Source: a virus. Taken from it: a stretch of DNA of 64,000 bases. The stretch's first letter is position 1. Each line of letters begins with the position of its first letter. The notes below the pieces were generated by a model. The model ran no database searches and was not told where the DNA came from. It was given only the letters and a program-made list of their open reading frames with translations. A program made the translations under genes and the position numbers. Positions 25,144-35,138 of this stretch are shown here, piece by piece. The stretch lies in the IMG/VR virus record IMGVR_UViG_3300021440_000013, positions 1 to 64,000 of that record. The stretch is one strand, 5' to 3'.

Positions 25144-28068
25144 TTAATCCATCTTATTCCACTCGAAAACAACCGCGTCACTAACGAGCGTCGTCTTATC
25201 GGGCTGCACCACCAGTTCTTTTTTGATACACAGTTTCGTATTGGGATTCACCAGACGCACCACCTGGTAATTCGAACCCCCTCCCAGACCACTGAGACGC
25301 ACCGAACTGACAGAGTCAGCATAATAGACACGGAGATAATCTTCAATCTCCGATACGTTTACTCGATTCTGACCGATGTAGGTGTTAAGGATCTCGATGG
25401 TCGATCGTTCAAGCTTTTCTCGTACCGCAAGATTTTCGTAGATAGCTTTAGGTACGTAGAGCGAAACAGTAAGGACTTGCTCGGCGTCTAAATAATCCTC
25501 GGCATCGTTCGGCGTATAAACACGTACCAGACCCAGCGTCGTCTTAGGGTAAAAGTAAATCCGTGTCTGCTCTAAAAGTTCTTCAGAGATTGCGCCAAGA
25601 CCATCCACGATCCAGTCTGTCAGGATCGATTCAATTTCTTTTCGATAACTCACGGTTGCTGTATCGGTTGCAAAGAAGTAGCGCGCATCCACAACAAGCA
25701 GGTCACACTCACGCCCCGTCTTAAGATCAACGTCATAGACAGGTTCGCCCGACTCATCTAAGAGTACGTCTCCGGCCCGGTACTTATAGACCGGGTTTCC
25801 ATTCGTATCAAGAACCGGTTCTCCTACCCGGTGTAGGTACTGGTAGACGATCTCACCGTTTTCGATCGTAAAGGCACTTCCTGTAACGGGATCGGCATTA
25901 AAAACAACCTCTTCGTAAAGGAGTGGAACATCAACCTGATGGGTTCGGTAGATGCGGTCTGTTTTAAAAGACCGCGAGCGCGACCACAAGTTTTTAAGCG
26001 CATCACCAAAATGAAGGGTGAGCTTTTCAAGACTGTTGCCAACATGTCCCGGTGTAAGAAGAAACTTACCCAGAAGCAGGTCAGTTGCATCGTACGTAAA
26101 GTTTTCAGTCAGTGAGTTCGTGTGATGGATCAGGTTAAACTCAGTGGTTAGATCCACCCACGCTGTATAGTCCGTGATGCCTTGAACTTGACTGTTGGTG
26201 ATAGCAAGAAGATGTTCACTATTTAGATCGTGGTTCGTTTCGATCTTAAAGCTAAAGGTGCGCTCACCGTCCGAGCCTTTGGTTTCGAGTACGCCATTGA
26301 TGTATGCGTAGGTTGATTCACCCATGGGGTTAAACGCAAGCTGAACACCGATCTGTCCATTATCCAAGTTCTGATAATAGTTACCGCTCTTCGTTGTGAT
26401 CTTGAGAATAAAGCCGTCACTGACCTTTGTGATGCTGTACGCACCCGTGTTTACAAAGAGCTGAAGTGTTTGGTTTTGCCTAACGAAATTAAGGTCTTTC
26501 GCATAGGGCTGATCGAGCGCATAGGAGCGAATCTCAAACTCATCCCCACTTGCATCGAACACCGTGTAAAAGGGCGTGTAAAGATAGCTACCGCTATTAA
26601 CAGCGTCCACCATGGCGGTTTGATTAAGCGCGTAGAGCTGATTAATCTCAGCGCTGTCCATGAGGCTTAATTTTCCATTCACGCTCTTAAAGAGAGATTT
26701 AGAGAGAATGGTGGCCCTTGCACCATTACCAACAACGCTGCTCTTAGCCACGAGCTCTTCTAAGGAGCTCGTGAAGGTCACGATACCGATGTTTGCCGGC
26801 GTGATCAGTTTGCTGTTTTTTGGTGTGGGGAGTTCACGTGTTGCTTGAAAGACACGATTTGTCACCACGTCAATATTTTTAACGATCTGAAAGCCGTTGT
26901 TTTCGACACTGGCTTCTTGTTGGAAGTTCGTGATCGGAAGCACCTGAGGTCCAACGGAGTTATAAATAACACGTTCACGCAATGTTTCAAAGTCGATCGC
27001 GCTTTTACCACCAGTGACTACATCGAGACTATAGCAGTAGTATGAAACCCCGGCCATGGCGTTGGTGTAGTTAGAAAGATCGCGCTCCTCATCGATCGCT
27101 TTGAGTTCAACTACAAAAGCATCTTGACGATAGTTCTGGAGGTTAAGTGATAGTTCACCCTTTGTGGTATAGAGGTCTACACGAAGCTGACCACTGATCA
27201 ACCCACTGGTGATATACACAGCAGGGATTTCCACCAACACCGTGTCTTCCAGCACTTTTAGAAGCGCCGTGGGCTTGGTGATATCGAAAACCTGCTCGCT
27301 GTGTGTGGTGAGGATCTCAACCCATTCTTTAGCCGTGTTTTCATTTTGATAGAAAACACGTGCGTGAAAGAAGTCGTCAGTGTAGACGATAGACTTCTTA
27401 AAGTTGTACGTTTTCTCAATAACGAAGTAGCTTGTTGAGATCGCGGTTTGAAGCGCAGGGATGGTAAAGAAGATCCATTCATCGCCATTGGCAGCGCGCC
27501 GTGAGGTCGGTTCGATGATGGTATTTTTAAGGCTGCTCACCGGGTTACTGATACTCGGATCATAGCTAATTTGCACAACACCGTTGCTATAGCGACGGAT
27601 CACGATGGGGTAGAGTGTGGTAAAGGTCACTCCATCGACCGTGATGGTGGAGTCCCGTGGAAACTCCACCTTGTAGGTTTTTTCAACCGTGTCGTAAACC
27701 ATCTGACTGATGAGATCACTGACTTGAATTGAAAAGGTAAAGTTACCCGTCGCCGGAGAAGCAAAGCGGTTTAGGTAATCTTCGTCGCTCATGTGGTAGT
27801 AGAGCTCTTCGATCGTCACGGCCAATGACGGATACTGTTTACGTAAAAGCGCAGCGTTTTCTTGAATGCAGTTCGAAGCCAGTACCGCGGCCATCTCAAG
27901 AATGAGCACCGCAGGGTTAGTGGCATCAACCAAAAGCGCTTTGTTGTTGGTGATTTCTTCAATGGTTTCAATTTCCGTTTTGATCAACATCGTCGGATCA
28001 AAACGAGCTTCATTAAAGCGTTCACGCACGCTTGAGATCGCGGTGGGAGTATAGTTTGTGAGGTCCAT
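25144..28068 (-). CDS. Baseplate wedge-like protein (gp6/J-like), 974 aa
   Basis: A 974-residue protein whose overall plan suits the baseplate J/T4 gp6 class: a helical N-terminus (…LLVDATNPAVLILEMAAVLA…), long beta-rich middle, and a C-terminal region with 'GLVRVYTPND', 'LTVSLYVPKAIYENLAVREK' and a final 'RVNVSEIEDYLR…VSSVRLSG' resembling the conserved end of J proteins, in which the chain runs through a helix followed by a beta segment. It is co-transcribed with the gene at 28074-29162, 5 nt upstream. The assignment rests on pattern, size and context and is moderate. No membrane segment. Confidence 0.5.
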   Translation of the reverse strand: MDLTNYTPTAISSVRERFNEARFDPTMLIKTEIETIEEITNNKALLVDATNPAVLILEMAAVLASNCIQENAALLRKQYPSLAVTIEELYYHMSDEDYLNRFASPATGNFTFSIQVSDLISQMVYDTVEKTYKVEFPRDSTITVDGVTFTTLYPIVIRRYSNGVVQISYDPSISNPVSSLKNTIIEPTSRRAANGDEWIFFTIPALQTAISTSYFVIEKTYNFKKSIVYTDDFFHARVFYQNENTAKEWVEILTTHSEQVFDITKPTALLKVLEDTVLVEIPAVYITSGLISGQLRVDLYTTKGELSLNLQNYRQDAFVVELKAIDEERDLSNYTNAMAGVSYYCYSLDVVTGGKSAIDFETLRERVIYNSVGPQVLPITNFQQEASVENNGFQIVKNIDVVTNRVFQATRELPTPKNSKLITPANIGIVTFTSSLEELVAKSSVVGNGARATILSKSLFKSVNGKLSLMDSAEINQLYALNQTAMVDAVNSGSYLYTPFYTVFDASGDEFEIRSYALDQPYAKDLNFVRQNQTLQLFVNTGAYSITKVSDGFILKITTKSGNYYQNLDNGQIGVQLAFNPMGESTYAYINGVLETKGSDGERTFSFKIETNHDLNSEHLLAITNSQVQGITDYTAWVDLTTEFNLIHHTNSLTENFTYDATDLLLGKFLLTPGHVGNSLEKLTLHFGDALKNLWSRSRSFKTDRIYRTHQVDVPLLYEEVVFNADPVTGSAFTIENGEIVYQYLHRVGEPVLDTNGNPVYKYRAGDVLLDESGEPVYDVDLKTGRECDLLVVDARYFFATDTATVSYRKEIESILTDWIVDGLGAISEELLEQTRIYFYPKTTLGLVRVYTPNDAEDYLDAEQVLTVSLYVPKAIYENLAVREKLERSTIEILNTYIGQNRVNVSEIEDYLRVYYADSVSSVRLSGLGGGSNYQVVRLVNPNTKLCIKKELVVQPDKTTLVSDAVVFEWNKMD

Positions 28069-28073
28069 GGTCT

Positions 28074-29162
28074 TTAATCACCGGTCATGTCGTTATAGGT
28101 GGGATCGTCAGAGATCGAATTCAGGTAATTGCCCGCAACCTTATTATAGGTGTTTAGAAACACCCACCATTCGAGCTCGGTCGTGTCGGGGTTAATTCGA
28201 GGGTAACCGTAGTTATTAAAAGCCTGAATCAGACTGTGTGGGACCTTGATCATGCTGCCACCCCGAAGCTGATCGTGCATGCTCGGGTTAAAGATCACCA
28301 CAGTTTCGTTAAACTCTTTAACTAGGATGTCGTCAAAATAGTCGACCCCCATGCATTTAAAACGCATGGAGATCTCTTGGTTCGCGTCAACGTAGGGTTT
28401 GTCACCCGGAACGTTAAAGGCTTCACCCACCGGCACGCCTGTCGGAAACGCCGCATTACACGCAGTAATCTTTGTAACATACCGGCGCTGGTAATCGAGC
28501 ACCAAGCGATAGATGCGAGTGTTGTAATCGATCTCGTTCTCGGTGATCATATCGAGATACGGAACAAGCTTACCTTCAAAAACCATCGATGCATAAAAAA
28601 CCCAGACATAGAACAGATAAAGAACCGGGTCGCCGCGTGTGTTTCTAAAATTAGCCGTGAGATCGAAGACTTCTTTATTAACGACCCGGCCATCGACCAT
28701 GGCGTAGCCCTCATTATAGAGCCCTGGCGTCGAGGTGAAGGTGGGGACAGAGATATCGGGCCAACCACTGATGCTTGTGAGGTTGTTCGTGAGGATGGGG
28801 ATAAAGGCGTTCATGTTGTCCACGATGGGACAGCTGATCGAAGGGATCGATCCGTTCTGATAATGCACCCCAGCGATCAAGCGTGGATCCAGCATAGTGC
28901 GGATATAGCTTTGGATGCTCACGGGGTTATCTGAGAGTAGCGCGGACATCTGGCGCACATTTCTTAGGTTATCTTTTTGCATGTTGAGCTGAGGCCTTAC
29001 AAAAAAGGTCAAGCCCGGCATATCGCGGTTCATGGGCACCATGCCCTGAACCTGACGATGATTGATTCCTCTTAGGTTATTTAAAATCGCTCGATCTAGG
29101 GAGCCTGAGGGCATCGCAGAGAACAGCTCATCGATTGTTCGTGTGGTGATACTGTCAGCCAT
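28074..29162 (-). CDS. Virion structural protein, probably baseplate-associated (362 aa)
   Basis: A 362-residue protein, first gene of a two-gene (-) operon with the baseplate wedge-like gene. I choose ATG 29162 (MADSITTR) because AAGGA lies 10 nt upstream; the frame extends to a TTG at 29189 without support. It contains no enzymatic motif. The C-terminal 'AFNNYGYPRINPDTTELEWW' region is rich in aromatic residues. A structural role is inferred from the tight pairing. Confidence 0.65.
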   Translation of the reverse strand: MADSITTRTIDELFSAMPSGSLDRAILNNLRGINHRQVQGMVPMNRDMPGLTFFVRPQLNMQKDNLRNVRQMSALLSDNPVSIQSYIRTMLDPRLIAGVHYQNGSIPSISCPIVDNMNAFIPILTNNLTSISGWPDISVPTFTSTPGLYNEGYAMVDGRVVNKEVFDLTANFRNTRGDPVLYLFYVWVFYASMVFEGKLVPYLDMITENEIDYNTRIYRLVLDYQRRYVTKITACNAAFPTGVPVGEAFNVPGDKPYVDANQEISMRFKCMGVDYFDDILVKEFNETVVIFNPSMHDQLRGGSMIKVPHSLIQAFNNYGYPRINPDTTELEWWVFLNTYNKVAGNYLNSISDDPTYNDMTGD

Positions 29163-29330
29163 CTTGCTTAAATCCTTCGCTAAAAACAAAAAGCATTTTA
29201 TTCAAAAGGACGGCATGCCAAATATAGTGACCTAGAAAGCGGCTGTAGTGGAGGGTCTTGTCCCTACCCACGCTTTATCCGGCTAATACCGTTTTTATTT
29301 CCTTATCAAAATCCTCGGAGGCACTCCACC

Positions 29331-30455
29331 ATGGCCGTAGACATTCTTCAGACCGCGAACGCCACTCTGACCGCAGTGAGTAAAGCGATCGATTACGTTA
29401 AGAACAACATCGTTGGACACGTTCATGACAGTTCCCTCACCGAGGTGACTAAGCTCACGCGTGCGGAGCCTCTTACGATCATCTCACAAGATTGTTCGAA
29501 CCTAGAGTATCTTCCTGACGTTTTGAATGTGGTGGCAAGCATCTACTCGGGTTACTTTTTGCAAGCGGTAGCGATGCTGACGACGGTGAATAACATCGAA
29601 GTCGTGCGCATCTTGGATCGCCTTAACCCAGACCGTGATTCAACAGGTTTTTTGCTTCAAGGCCGAATGACGACGGAGTCGATCGGTCTACAGATGAAGG
29701 ATAACTATAAATACAGCTTGCCAACCAAGAGCGTGCTTGCTATGGAAGCTGCCCTTCAAGATGACCGGGGCTTTGATACTTCGAACTCGAAGAATATTTA
29801 CGAGACCTCTAACCTGGCTGTTGGTAAGCTGATCAACGTAGGCATCACGGTTAAAGATAACGAGGGATCAAGCCAGATCGTGAACGTGCCGGTCTCTGTT
29901 CGTCTCTCGCCCGCGATTCTCAATGAAGAGACGCTGACACACATCTTTACGCACCGTAAGCTTGACACGGGCTTTGTAGAGCGTTATCACTCATGGCGAT
30001 CGGGCAGGATCTCCCTGATTAAGGATATGATCTTCTGTCAAGATCTTATCTCGGCTTATCGGCGTGCCGCCATTAAGGATAAGTCCGGTACGCTTAATGA
30101 GATCGTGCGTCGTGTTAACAACGCACGTGCCTATGGCCTTCTGACCCAGAACCCGTCGCTCGCCGTAGCAAGCAATATCTATATCCTGTCGAAAGATTCG
30201 GCACAGGCCATCGAAGCTAAGGTGGGGCAGCGTTTTAACAACCAGAAGGGTCGTGAAAAGCTTCTCGAGGACACCTACGCCATGATCGTCTGCATCATCG
30301 ATCCAGAATGGGAGCAGGCCACGGTGTATTTTAACGGCATCGCTTACCCTTCGACGATTTCACTGCGTGCCATTAAGAGCGGTAGCAAGAACAAGGGACC
30401 TGACGTGGGCGATATCATGCGCTCGCTGCTTGAAGGTCGCGCCCCCACGTTTTAA
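29331..30455 (+). CDS. Virion-type structural protein (374 aa)
   Basis: First gene of a long (+) block (29.3-33.6 kb). A 374-residue mixed alpha/beta protein without recognised motifs. CGGAGG lies upstream of the ATG and codon use is moderately optimised, suggesting good expression. The upstream region contains ATATAGTGACC at 29222-29232, a weak match to the promoter-like motif. Tight packing with the next three genes suggests a common role in virion assembly; exact function unknown. Confidence 0.7.
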   Translation: MAVDILQTANATLTAVSKAIDYVKNNIVGHVHDSSLTEVTKLTRAEPLTIISQDCSNLEYLPDVLNVVASIYSGYFLQAVAMLTTVNNIEVVRILDRLNPDRDSTGFLLQGRMTTESIGLQMKDNYKYSLPTKSVLAMEAALQDDRGFDTSNSKNIYETSNLAVGKLINVGITVKDNEGSSQIVNVPVSVRLSPAILNEETLTHIFTHRKLDTGFVERYHSWRSGRISLIKDMIFCQDLISAYRRAAIKDKSGTLNEIVRRVNNARAYGLLTQNPSLAVASNIYILSKDSAQAIEAKVGQRFNNQKGREKLLEDTYAMIVCIIDPEWEQATVYFNGIAYPSTISLRAIKSGSKNKGPDVGDIMRSLLEGRAPTF

Positions 30456-30473
30456 TCTCCCTGGAGTCCACAA

Positions 30474-31388
30474 ATGAATATCCTTAATTTCACCAAGAAG
30501 CTCCTCCCACGCATTGAGCGCCACACGGTCTTGGAAGATCTACGCACGACAGAAAAAGAGTGCGTCAATATCGCCATACCAACCTGGAGCGCAGCGGCCG
30601 ATCACTTCAAGATGCTCGGCTTAAAGTCCGATCGCCTTGAAGACATGTCGTTTAACTTCTATCGCAACTTCAACCTGAATAAGGCTTCGAAGGGCGTTAA
30701 CTTCGTTCAAGATATCGCGCGGCGTCTCGAAAACTTTCACAACAACGTGGTGTTTTTGCAATCAGTGATCGATAAGTATCTGGAAAAAGATATCATCGCT
30801 GAAGGCTTGACGATCCGTTCGGCTTTTGTGCTGCGCTCGGGCTCGAACATGTCGTTTGTGTCCCGCTACGTGCTTAACCTGCTTAACTACATTTACACGG
30901 TTGAGGCGGAAGCGGTGGATGTGAAACTGGATGCCTCGCTTCAGATCTCTCCGGCCGAGATGCGTTACGTCGAACAAAACTTTGTTCGTTTTGTCAAGCT
31001 CTTTAGTGACTACTCGATCGATCCGAAGGTCTATAAAGCCCGTGTGGGTGAAAAGCCTGACGTCTTTTTGGCTTCAAACAACGGGCAAGCTGTGTCGGGG
31101 TTTTTTGCAGGCTCGACCGTGGACTCACTGGACCAAGTCGGCCTGGCAGGTTTCGTGGGTAATCCGATTTATCGTATTCGCTTGGTGGTGGCTAAATGGC
31201 AGAATGATCGCTATGAGTCCGCTAAGGCTAAGAAGCAGCAGCTTGAGCTGCGTCTGACTTACCTGAAGAGCCACGAAGAACACACAGAAGACCCCAGTAT
31301 CGGTCGCGAGATTGAACGGCTTCAGTCGCGCATCGAGGGCTTCGATAAGTATCTGCGTGAAGTTGAAGAATCCATCGCCGAGGAATAA
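30474..31388 (+). CDS. Virion-type protein with C-terminal coiled coil (304 aa)
   Basis: An unrecognised 304-residue protein. About 60 C-terminal residues (…KKQQLELRLTYLKSHEEHTE…IERLQSRIEGF…) form a probable coiled coil. CTGGAG precedes the ATG. It lies 18 nt after the preceding gene and 3 nt before the next, so it is part of a co-translated set. Codon use is moderately optimised. Confidence 0.7.
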   Translation: MNILNFTKKLLPRIERHTVLEDLRTTEKECVNIAIPTWSAAADHFKMLGLKSDRLEDMSFNFYRNFNLNKASKGVNFVQDIARRLENFHNNVVFLQSVIDKYLEKDIIAEGLTIRSAFVLRSGSNMSFVSRYVLNLLNYIYTVEAEAVDVKLDASLQISPAEMRYVEQNFVRFVKLFSDYSIDPKVYKARVGEKPDVFLASNNGQAVSGFFAGSTVDSLDQVGLAGFVGNPIYRIRLVVAKWQNDRYESAKAKKQQLELRLTYLKSHEEHTEDPSIGREIERLQSRIEGFDKYLREVEESIAEE

Positions 31389-31391
31389 GTC

Positions 31392-32000
31392 ATGACACGT
31401 GTTTTTGTGCTGCAATCTGGTTTTGTGACCACCGTGGCCGATAAGCTCGTGCGTAGTGCCGACAAGGACATCAGCTTCAGGGATAGTCTTTTTGTGCTAG
31501 ATTACCGTGTCACCGACACGAGTAATTATTACGACGAAGAAGTCGAGCAGCTCTTTCAGCAATTCAGGCGTGATAACTCGGTTCTGGAAAAGTTCGAGTT
31601 CCGAGAAGGCGTCTTACGCACGGTGTATCGTCTTTTTAAAAGCGAAACCATCGTGCCGTGGCTTCGACTCCAGATGGAGCAGCGCACGGTTGGATATCTG
31701 CATAAGCGTTTTTTGCGTGATGTGCTGGAAAATATCCTTAGCGGTAAAGCTCGGGAAATGGAGAACTACCAATACTACCGCTTGCTTTTGGCAAGCGAGA
31801 TTTCTCGAAACGCTCCACATAAGCCGGACGATACTGACGCGCTTTTAAAAGTCTTCATTGACAGCGAACACTCGAATTTGATCTCCGACATTCTTTGTAG
31901 CTGGACACGCAACATGCGTGGAGTCGCAGATGTGATCGGCGTTCTACACGTGCTTTTTGGTCCACGGCACGGCCCGGTGAGTGTTGCCTCTGGAGCATAG
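31392..32000 (+). CDS. Hypothetical protein (202 aa)
   Basis: An unrecognised 202-residue, largely helical and charged protein. Its ATG lies 3 nt after the previous stop, with GAGGA inside the end of the upstream gene as ribosome-binding site, so it is probably translationally coupled. The next gene starts 4 nt after its stop. No motif identified. Confidence 0.7.
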   Translation: MTRVFVLQSGFVTTVADKLVRSADKDISFRDSLFVLDYRVTDTSNYYDEEVEQLFQQFRRDNSVLEKFEFREGVLRTVYRLFKSETIVPWLRLQMEQRTVGYLHKRFLRDVLENILSGKAREMENYQYYRLLLASEISRNAPHKPDDTDALLKVFIDSEHSNLISDILCSWTRNMRGVADVIGVLHVLFGPRHGPVSVASGA

Positions 32001-32004
32001 CGCC

Positions 32005-33621
32005 ATGACGATCTACGCGATTGAAGAGCTTCAAGGCTTTGATGGGCTTGAGATCGAGGAGTTGGTCAATAAGGAGCAAGAAACCGCTAAAACCGGTGAG
32101 TATGCAGAACTTAAAGACTACGTTGACGGTGTCGTCGAGGCGCAGCAAGAAAGTGACGACACGTCAGACTCAGGTGAAAGTGATCAAGGTGAAACGGGCG
32201 AGCAAACCGATACTGATAGTGGCGCTGATCCATCTAGTGGCAACGACGCTGATGGCGATGAGTCGACCGGTGAGTCTTCTGACGATGGTTCCTCCGATTC
32301 CGACGACGGCGCTTCTACCAAGGAGGATCAGTCAAAAGGAGCAGGTGAGGATCAAAAAAACGATCCTGAGAGCAAAAAAGACAGTAAAGAGAACACGGAT
32401 GCCGAGGACGAAGAAGACGGTGCGCTAACTGAGAAAGACGGTAAGCGCACTACTGTGGCGGCTGAAAGCTTACGCGAAGAGTATTACGATCGACTGATCC
32501 TTGAAAGTATTGACGGCCAGGACGTCAAAGACGTACTTCATAGCGGGGTTAGGTTGTTGGGCTCGGCTGCCGTCGTAGTGGGGCAGTTCGGCCTTGAGAC
32601 ACTTGGACGTCTTGCAGCGATCCTGCGTGATCTAGGGATCCAATACTCACCAGTGGTCATCAAAGCGATCAAGATGGGTGCGATCTACCTTTTTACCAAA
32701 TCGGTCACATCGCTCTTCAAGCTCATCGTGGGGGTCTCTGACTGGGGTAGACGCTATTATCGAAACATCGATAAACGTCAAAAAGAGATCCGTGATCTTC
32801 GTGCTGCGCTTGAGAAGCTTAAGACCTTGGAGGAAAAACCCAGCCTCGAGGGTAAACGTTTCGTACAAAGCGATGTTCTTTCATGGCTCACCACCAAGTC
32901 TGGCGTGAGTCCTATGAAGTCGGCTGACGTGCTATCCCGTTTTTTTAAAACGGCAGTCACTGAAATCGACCGCGCCATGCAGTACGATGTGGGTTTGGTT
33001 AAAAAGCTGATCGAACTCTCAGAAACCGGAGTTCGTGGTGAACTCATCGGCTACCTGAAGGTCCAGCCTTTTTCCGGAGCGTTTCTTAAGCGCAACGTCA
33101 AGGGCTATGTGAAGGATCCTGAGCTCGTGGAGAGCTTCGTTTATCGCGAAGCTCTCCCAGATTCGGTTCTCTTTGTGGCGACGCTGCCACGTAGTGATCT
33201 GAAGGATATGGAGGTGATCGGACACGCCTACACGGCGGCAGGGATCTTTTTAGCCGTCGACGATCAGTCTAGACCTTCGGCTGACGGTATAGATTATATG
33301 GACATTGAGGCATTGATAAAATACCTAGATGTTCTGGAGGGACTTTGCGAGACCGCCAAAACCCATAAGGCGTTCTTTGCACGCGTCGTTAAAGACGCCG
33401 AAGCGCTCAAGTTCGGTTATAAGCACTACTATCAAAAAATGGTTGAAAGTAAAGAGCAAGCGACAGTTAGATCGTCCTTGGTCGAATACGTCTACCATAA
33501 GCAAAGCTTCACCACCAAGGTGTATGCGCCCGCTGCGATGGATGTGCACGATTACATAACCGCCTATCTGTTGAGAGCGCTTCGTTTTGCTAAAGATAAC
33601 GTAAAAGCGTTGTCGCCGTAA
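32005..33621 (+). CDS. Internal head-type protein with acidic propeptide (538 aa)
   Basis: A 538-residue protein whose first ~150 residues are extremely acidic and low complexity (Asp/Ser/Glu/Gly), followed by a basic/hydrophobic mature part with a helical hydrophobic region near 165-240. At the boundary sits VAAE|SLREEY (A152-A153-E154), an A-x-E signal like those cut by phiKZ-type head maturation proteases. A long acidic propeptide removed at such a site is typical of internal (inner-body) proteins packaged in jumbo-phage heads. I choose ATG 32005 with TGGAG upstream; GTG 31981 is also in frame. Function inferred. Confidence 0.55.
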   Translation: MTIYAIEELQGFDGLEIEELVNKEQETAKTGEYAELKDYVDGVVEAQQESDDTSDSGESDQGETGEQTDTDSGADPSSGNDADGDESTGESSDDGSSDSDDGASTKEDQSKGAGEDQKNDPESKKDSKENTDAEDEEDGALTEKDGKRTTVAAESLREEYYDRLILESIDGQDVKDVLHSGVRLLGSAAVVVGQFGLETLGRLAAILRDLGIQYSPVVIKAIKMGAIYLFTKSVTSLFKLIVGVSDWGRRYYRNIDKRQKEIRDLRAALEKLKTLEEKPSLEGKRFVQSDVLSWLTTKSGVSPMKSADVLSRFFKTAVTEIDRAMQYDVGLVKKLIELSETGVRGELIGYLKVQPFSGAFLKRNVKGYVKDPELVESFVYREALPDSVLFVATLPRSDLKDMEVIGHAYTAAGIFLAVDDQSRPSADGIDYMDIEALIKYLDVLEGLCETAKTHKAFFARVVKDAEALKFGYKHYYQKMVESKEQATVRSSLVEYVYHKQSFTTKVYAPAAMDVHDYITAYLLRALRFAKDNVKALSP

Positions 33622-33627
33622 AGATAT

Positions 33628-33709
33628 ACCGGTTACACGTGGCTCGGTGTAACCGGTTTAGCCATCTTACGTCTGTTAAGGTGGTGGCCCACCTGTTAAA
33701 GGTGGGCCA
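33628..33709. promoter_or_regulatory. Two consecutive hairpins before the internal protein gene
   Basis: Two perfect inverted repeats lie in the 149-nt gap between genes: 33628-33638/33647-33657 (11 bp) and 33685-33693/33701-33709 (9 bp). Neither is followed by a good T run on the + strand. The first may terminate the upstream operon; the second lies about 60 nt before the ATG of a highly expressed gene and could stabilise its mRNA or mark a processing site. Confidence 0.45.
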
Positions 33710-33770
33710 AAACCCCTAGAGCCTCCAAACGTTTGGAACAAACCTTTTTTCGAAAAACAGGAGTATCACT

Positions 33771-35138
33771 ATGCGTTACAATTCTGGCCTGATCGCTTCC
33801 ATGGAAGAAATCGACAACGACCCGATCACCAATGATGTCGAAGCCGCTGAAGTCGCTGCGACCGTTGCTGACGAGTCCGCTGAAATCCAAACCGAAGGTG
33901 ACGAAATCGGTACTTCCGTCACCGAGATCGAAGATGCTGTCCAAGGTGGCGAAGAACTCGAAGCCATCGGTGAAGTAGCCGTCGACGCCGTCGAATCCGG
34001 CGAAGGTCTCTCCGAAGATGCCGCCGAAGTGGCCTCGATCGCTATCGAATCGATCCGTAACCGCCTGGGCTTCCGTGCCGATACCCGTCTGGTGCCGGCA
34101 ACCGAATCCTTCGGTAACAGCAACACCCGCCTGATGTCGACCCGCCTGGTTGTTGAAGGCGTGATGGACTCCATCAAGAAGATCTGGGCAGCCATCAAAG
34201 CCGCCGTGCTGCGCGTGTGGGATAAGATCAAGTCCTTCACGGCCAAGCTCTTTAACAGCGCCACCATGCTGGGCAAGCATGTCGAAAGTCTGCGTGCCCG
34301 TGCGCGCGATCTGCCTTCGAACGCCAAGCTGAAGGAGAAGAAGATCTCCACCGGTATCGCCGGTCAGATCAATGACGGCAAGACCGCCAACATGGCTTCG
34401 TTGAAAAAGATCTCTGAAAACACCCTGGCTCTGGTTGGTGTTGCCGGCGATATGTCCGAAGCTCAAAAGACCGTCTCGGCCGAAGCTCAAACGCTGGCTT
34501 CCGGGGAAATCAACCAGGCTTCCGTTAAGAAGTTCCTGGCTGCCCAATCTGCTGCAAGCTCCAAGATCCTGGCCGCTCTGTCCAAGATCAATGTCTCCAA
34601 TGAGCTGGCTGCTCAGGCTTCTACTCGTGGTCCGAAAGCAGCCAAGGGTTCCAAGACCATCACCAAGGCCTTTGGTCCGTTCGTGGGTAACACCCTCCTG
34701 GTCGTGGATGAAAACGAAAGTGAATTCCTGGGCACCAAGGTTTCACGTATCACTCTGTCCTTCCAAGCCCCGAAGGGTAAAGCTGCCGACAAGGTCGATG
34801 CACTGAATCCCGGTGAAATCCAAGAAATCCTGGGCATCGCCAACAAGATGGCTCTGGTGCTGCAAGACTTCAAGAAAGTCCAAGGCAACTACGACACCAT
34901 CACCAAAGCCACCACTAAGCTGGCTGACACCGTGATGTCGAACAGCCAGAAGATCCTGGATAAGACCGGTTCTGATTCCGAGACCCGTCAAGGTCTGCAA
35001 GAACTGAAGACCGAAGTCAATGCCGGTATCGCCGCCATGAACGCTTTTGGTAGCCGCGCCCCGGCACTGGTGTTCCAGCTGGTGAAAGCCATGGCTGACT
35101 ACGCTTCGATCAGTATGCGTAACCTGGAAGCCGCCTAA
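33771..35138 (+). CDS. Abundant internal head (inner-body type) protein with cleavable propeptide
   Basis: A 455-residue protein. The first ~110 residues are strongly acidic and repetitive (Glu/Ala/Val-rich); they end at LVPATE|SFGN with the A-x-E signal at 110-112, after which the chain becomes basic, helical and Lys/Ala-rich. This layout is that of phiKZ-type internal virion proteins, which are cut by the head maturation protease after A/G/S-x-E. Codon use is as biased as in the capsid gene, so copy number is probably high. AGGAG precedes the ATG. It is a single-gene unit with a terminator at 35181. Role in DNA packaging or ejection is inferred. Confidence 0.6.
   Translation: MRYNSGLIASMEEIDNDPITNDVEAAEVAATVADESAEIQTEGDEIGTSVTEIEDAVQGGEELEAIGEVAVDAVESGEGLSEDAAEVASIAIESIRNRLGFRADTRLVPATESFGNSNTRLMSTRLVVEGVMDSIKKIWAAIKAAVLRVWDKIKSFTAKLFNSATMLGKHVESLRARARDLPSNAKLKEKKISTGIAGQINDGKTANMASLKKISENTLALVGVAGDMSEAQKTVSAEAQTLASGEINQASVKKFLAAQSAASSKILAALSKINVSNELAAQASTRGPKAAKGSKTITKAFGPFVGNTLLVVDENESEFLGTKVSRITLSFQAPKGKAADKVDALNPGEIQEILGIANKMALVLQDFKKVQGNYDTITKATTKLADTVMSNSQKILDKTGSDSETRQGLQELKTEVNAGIAAMNAFGSRAPALVFQLVKAMADYASISMRNLEAA

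Noticed and set aside
33696-34547. Antisense frame of 283 codons opposite the abundant internal protein gene
   Set aside because: Shadow of the Glu/Ala-rich sense sequence; starts and ends without regulatory support.
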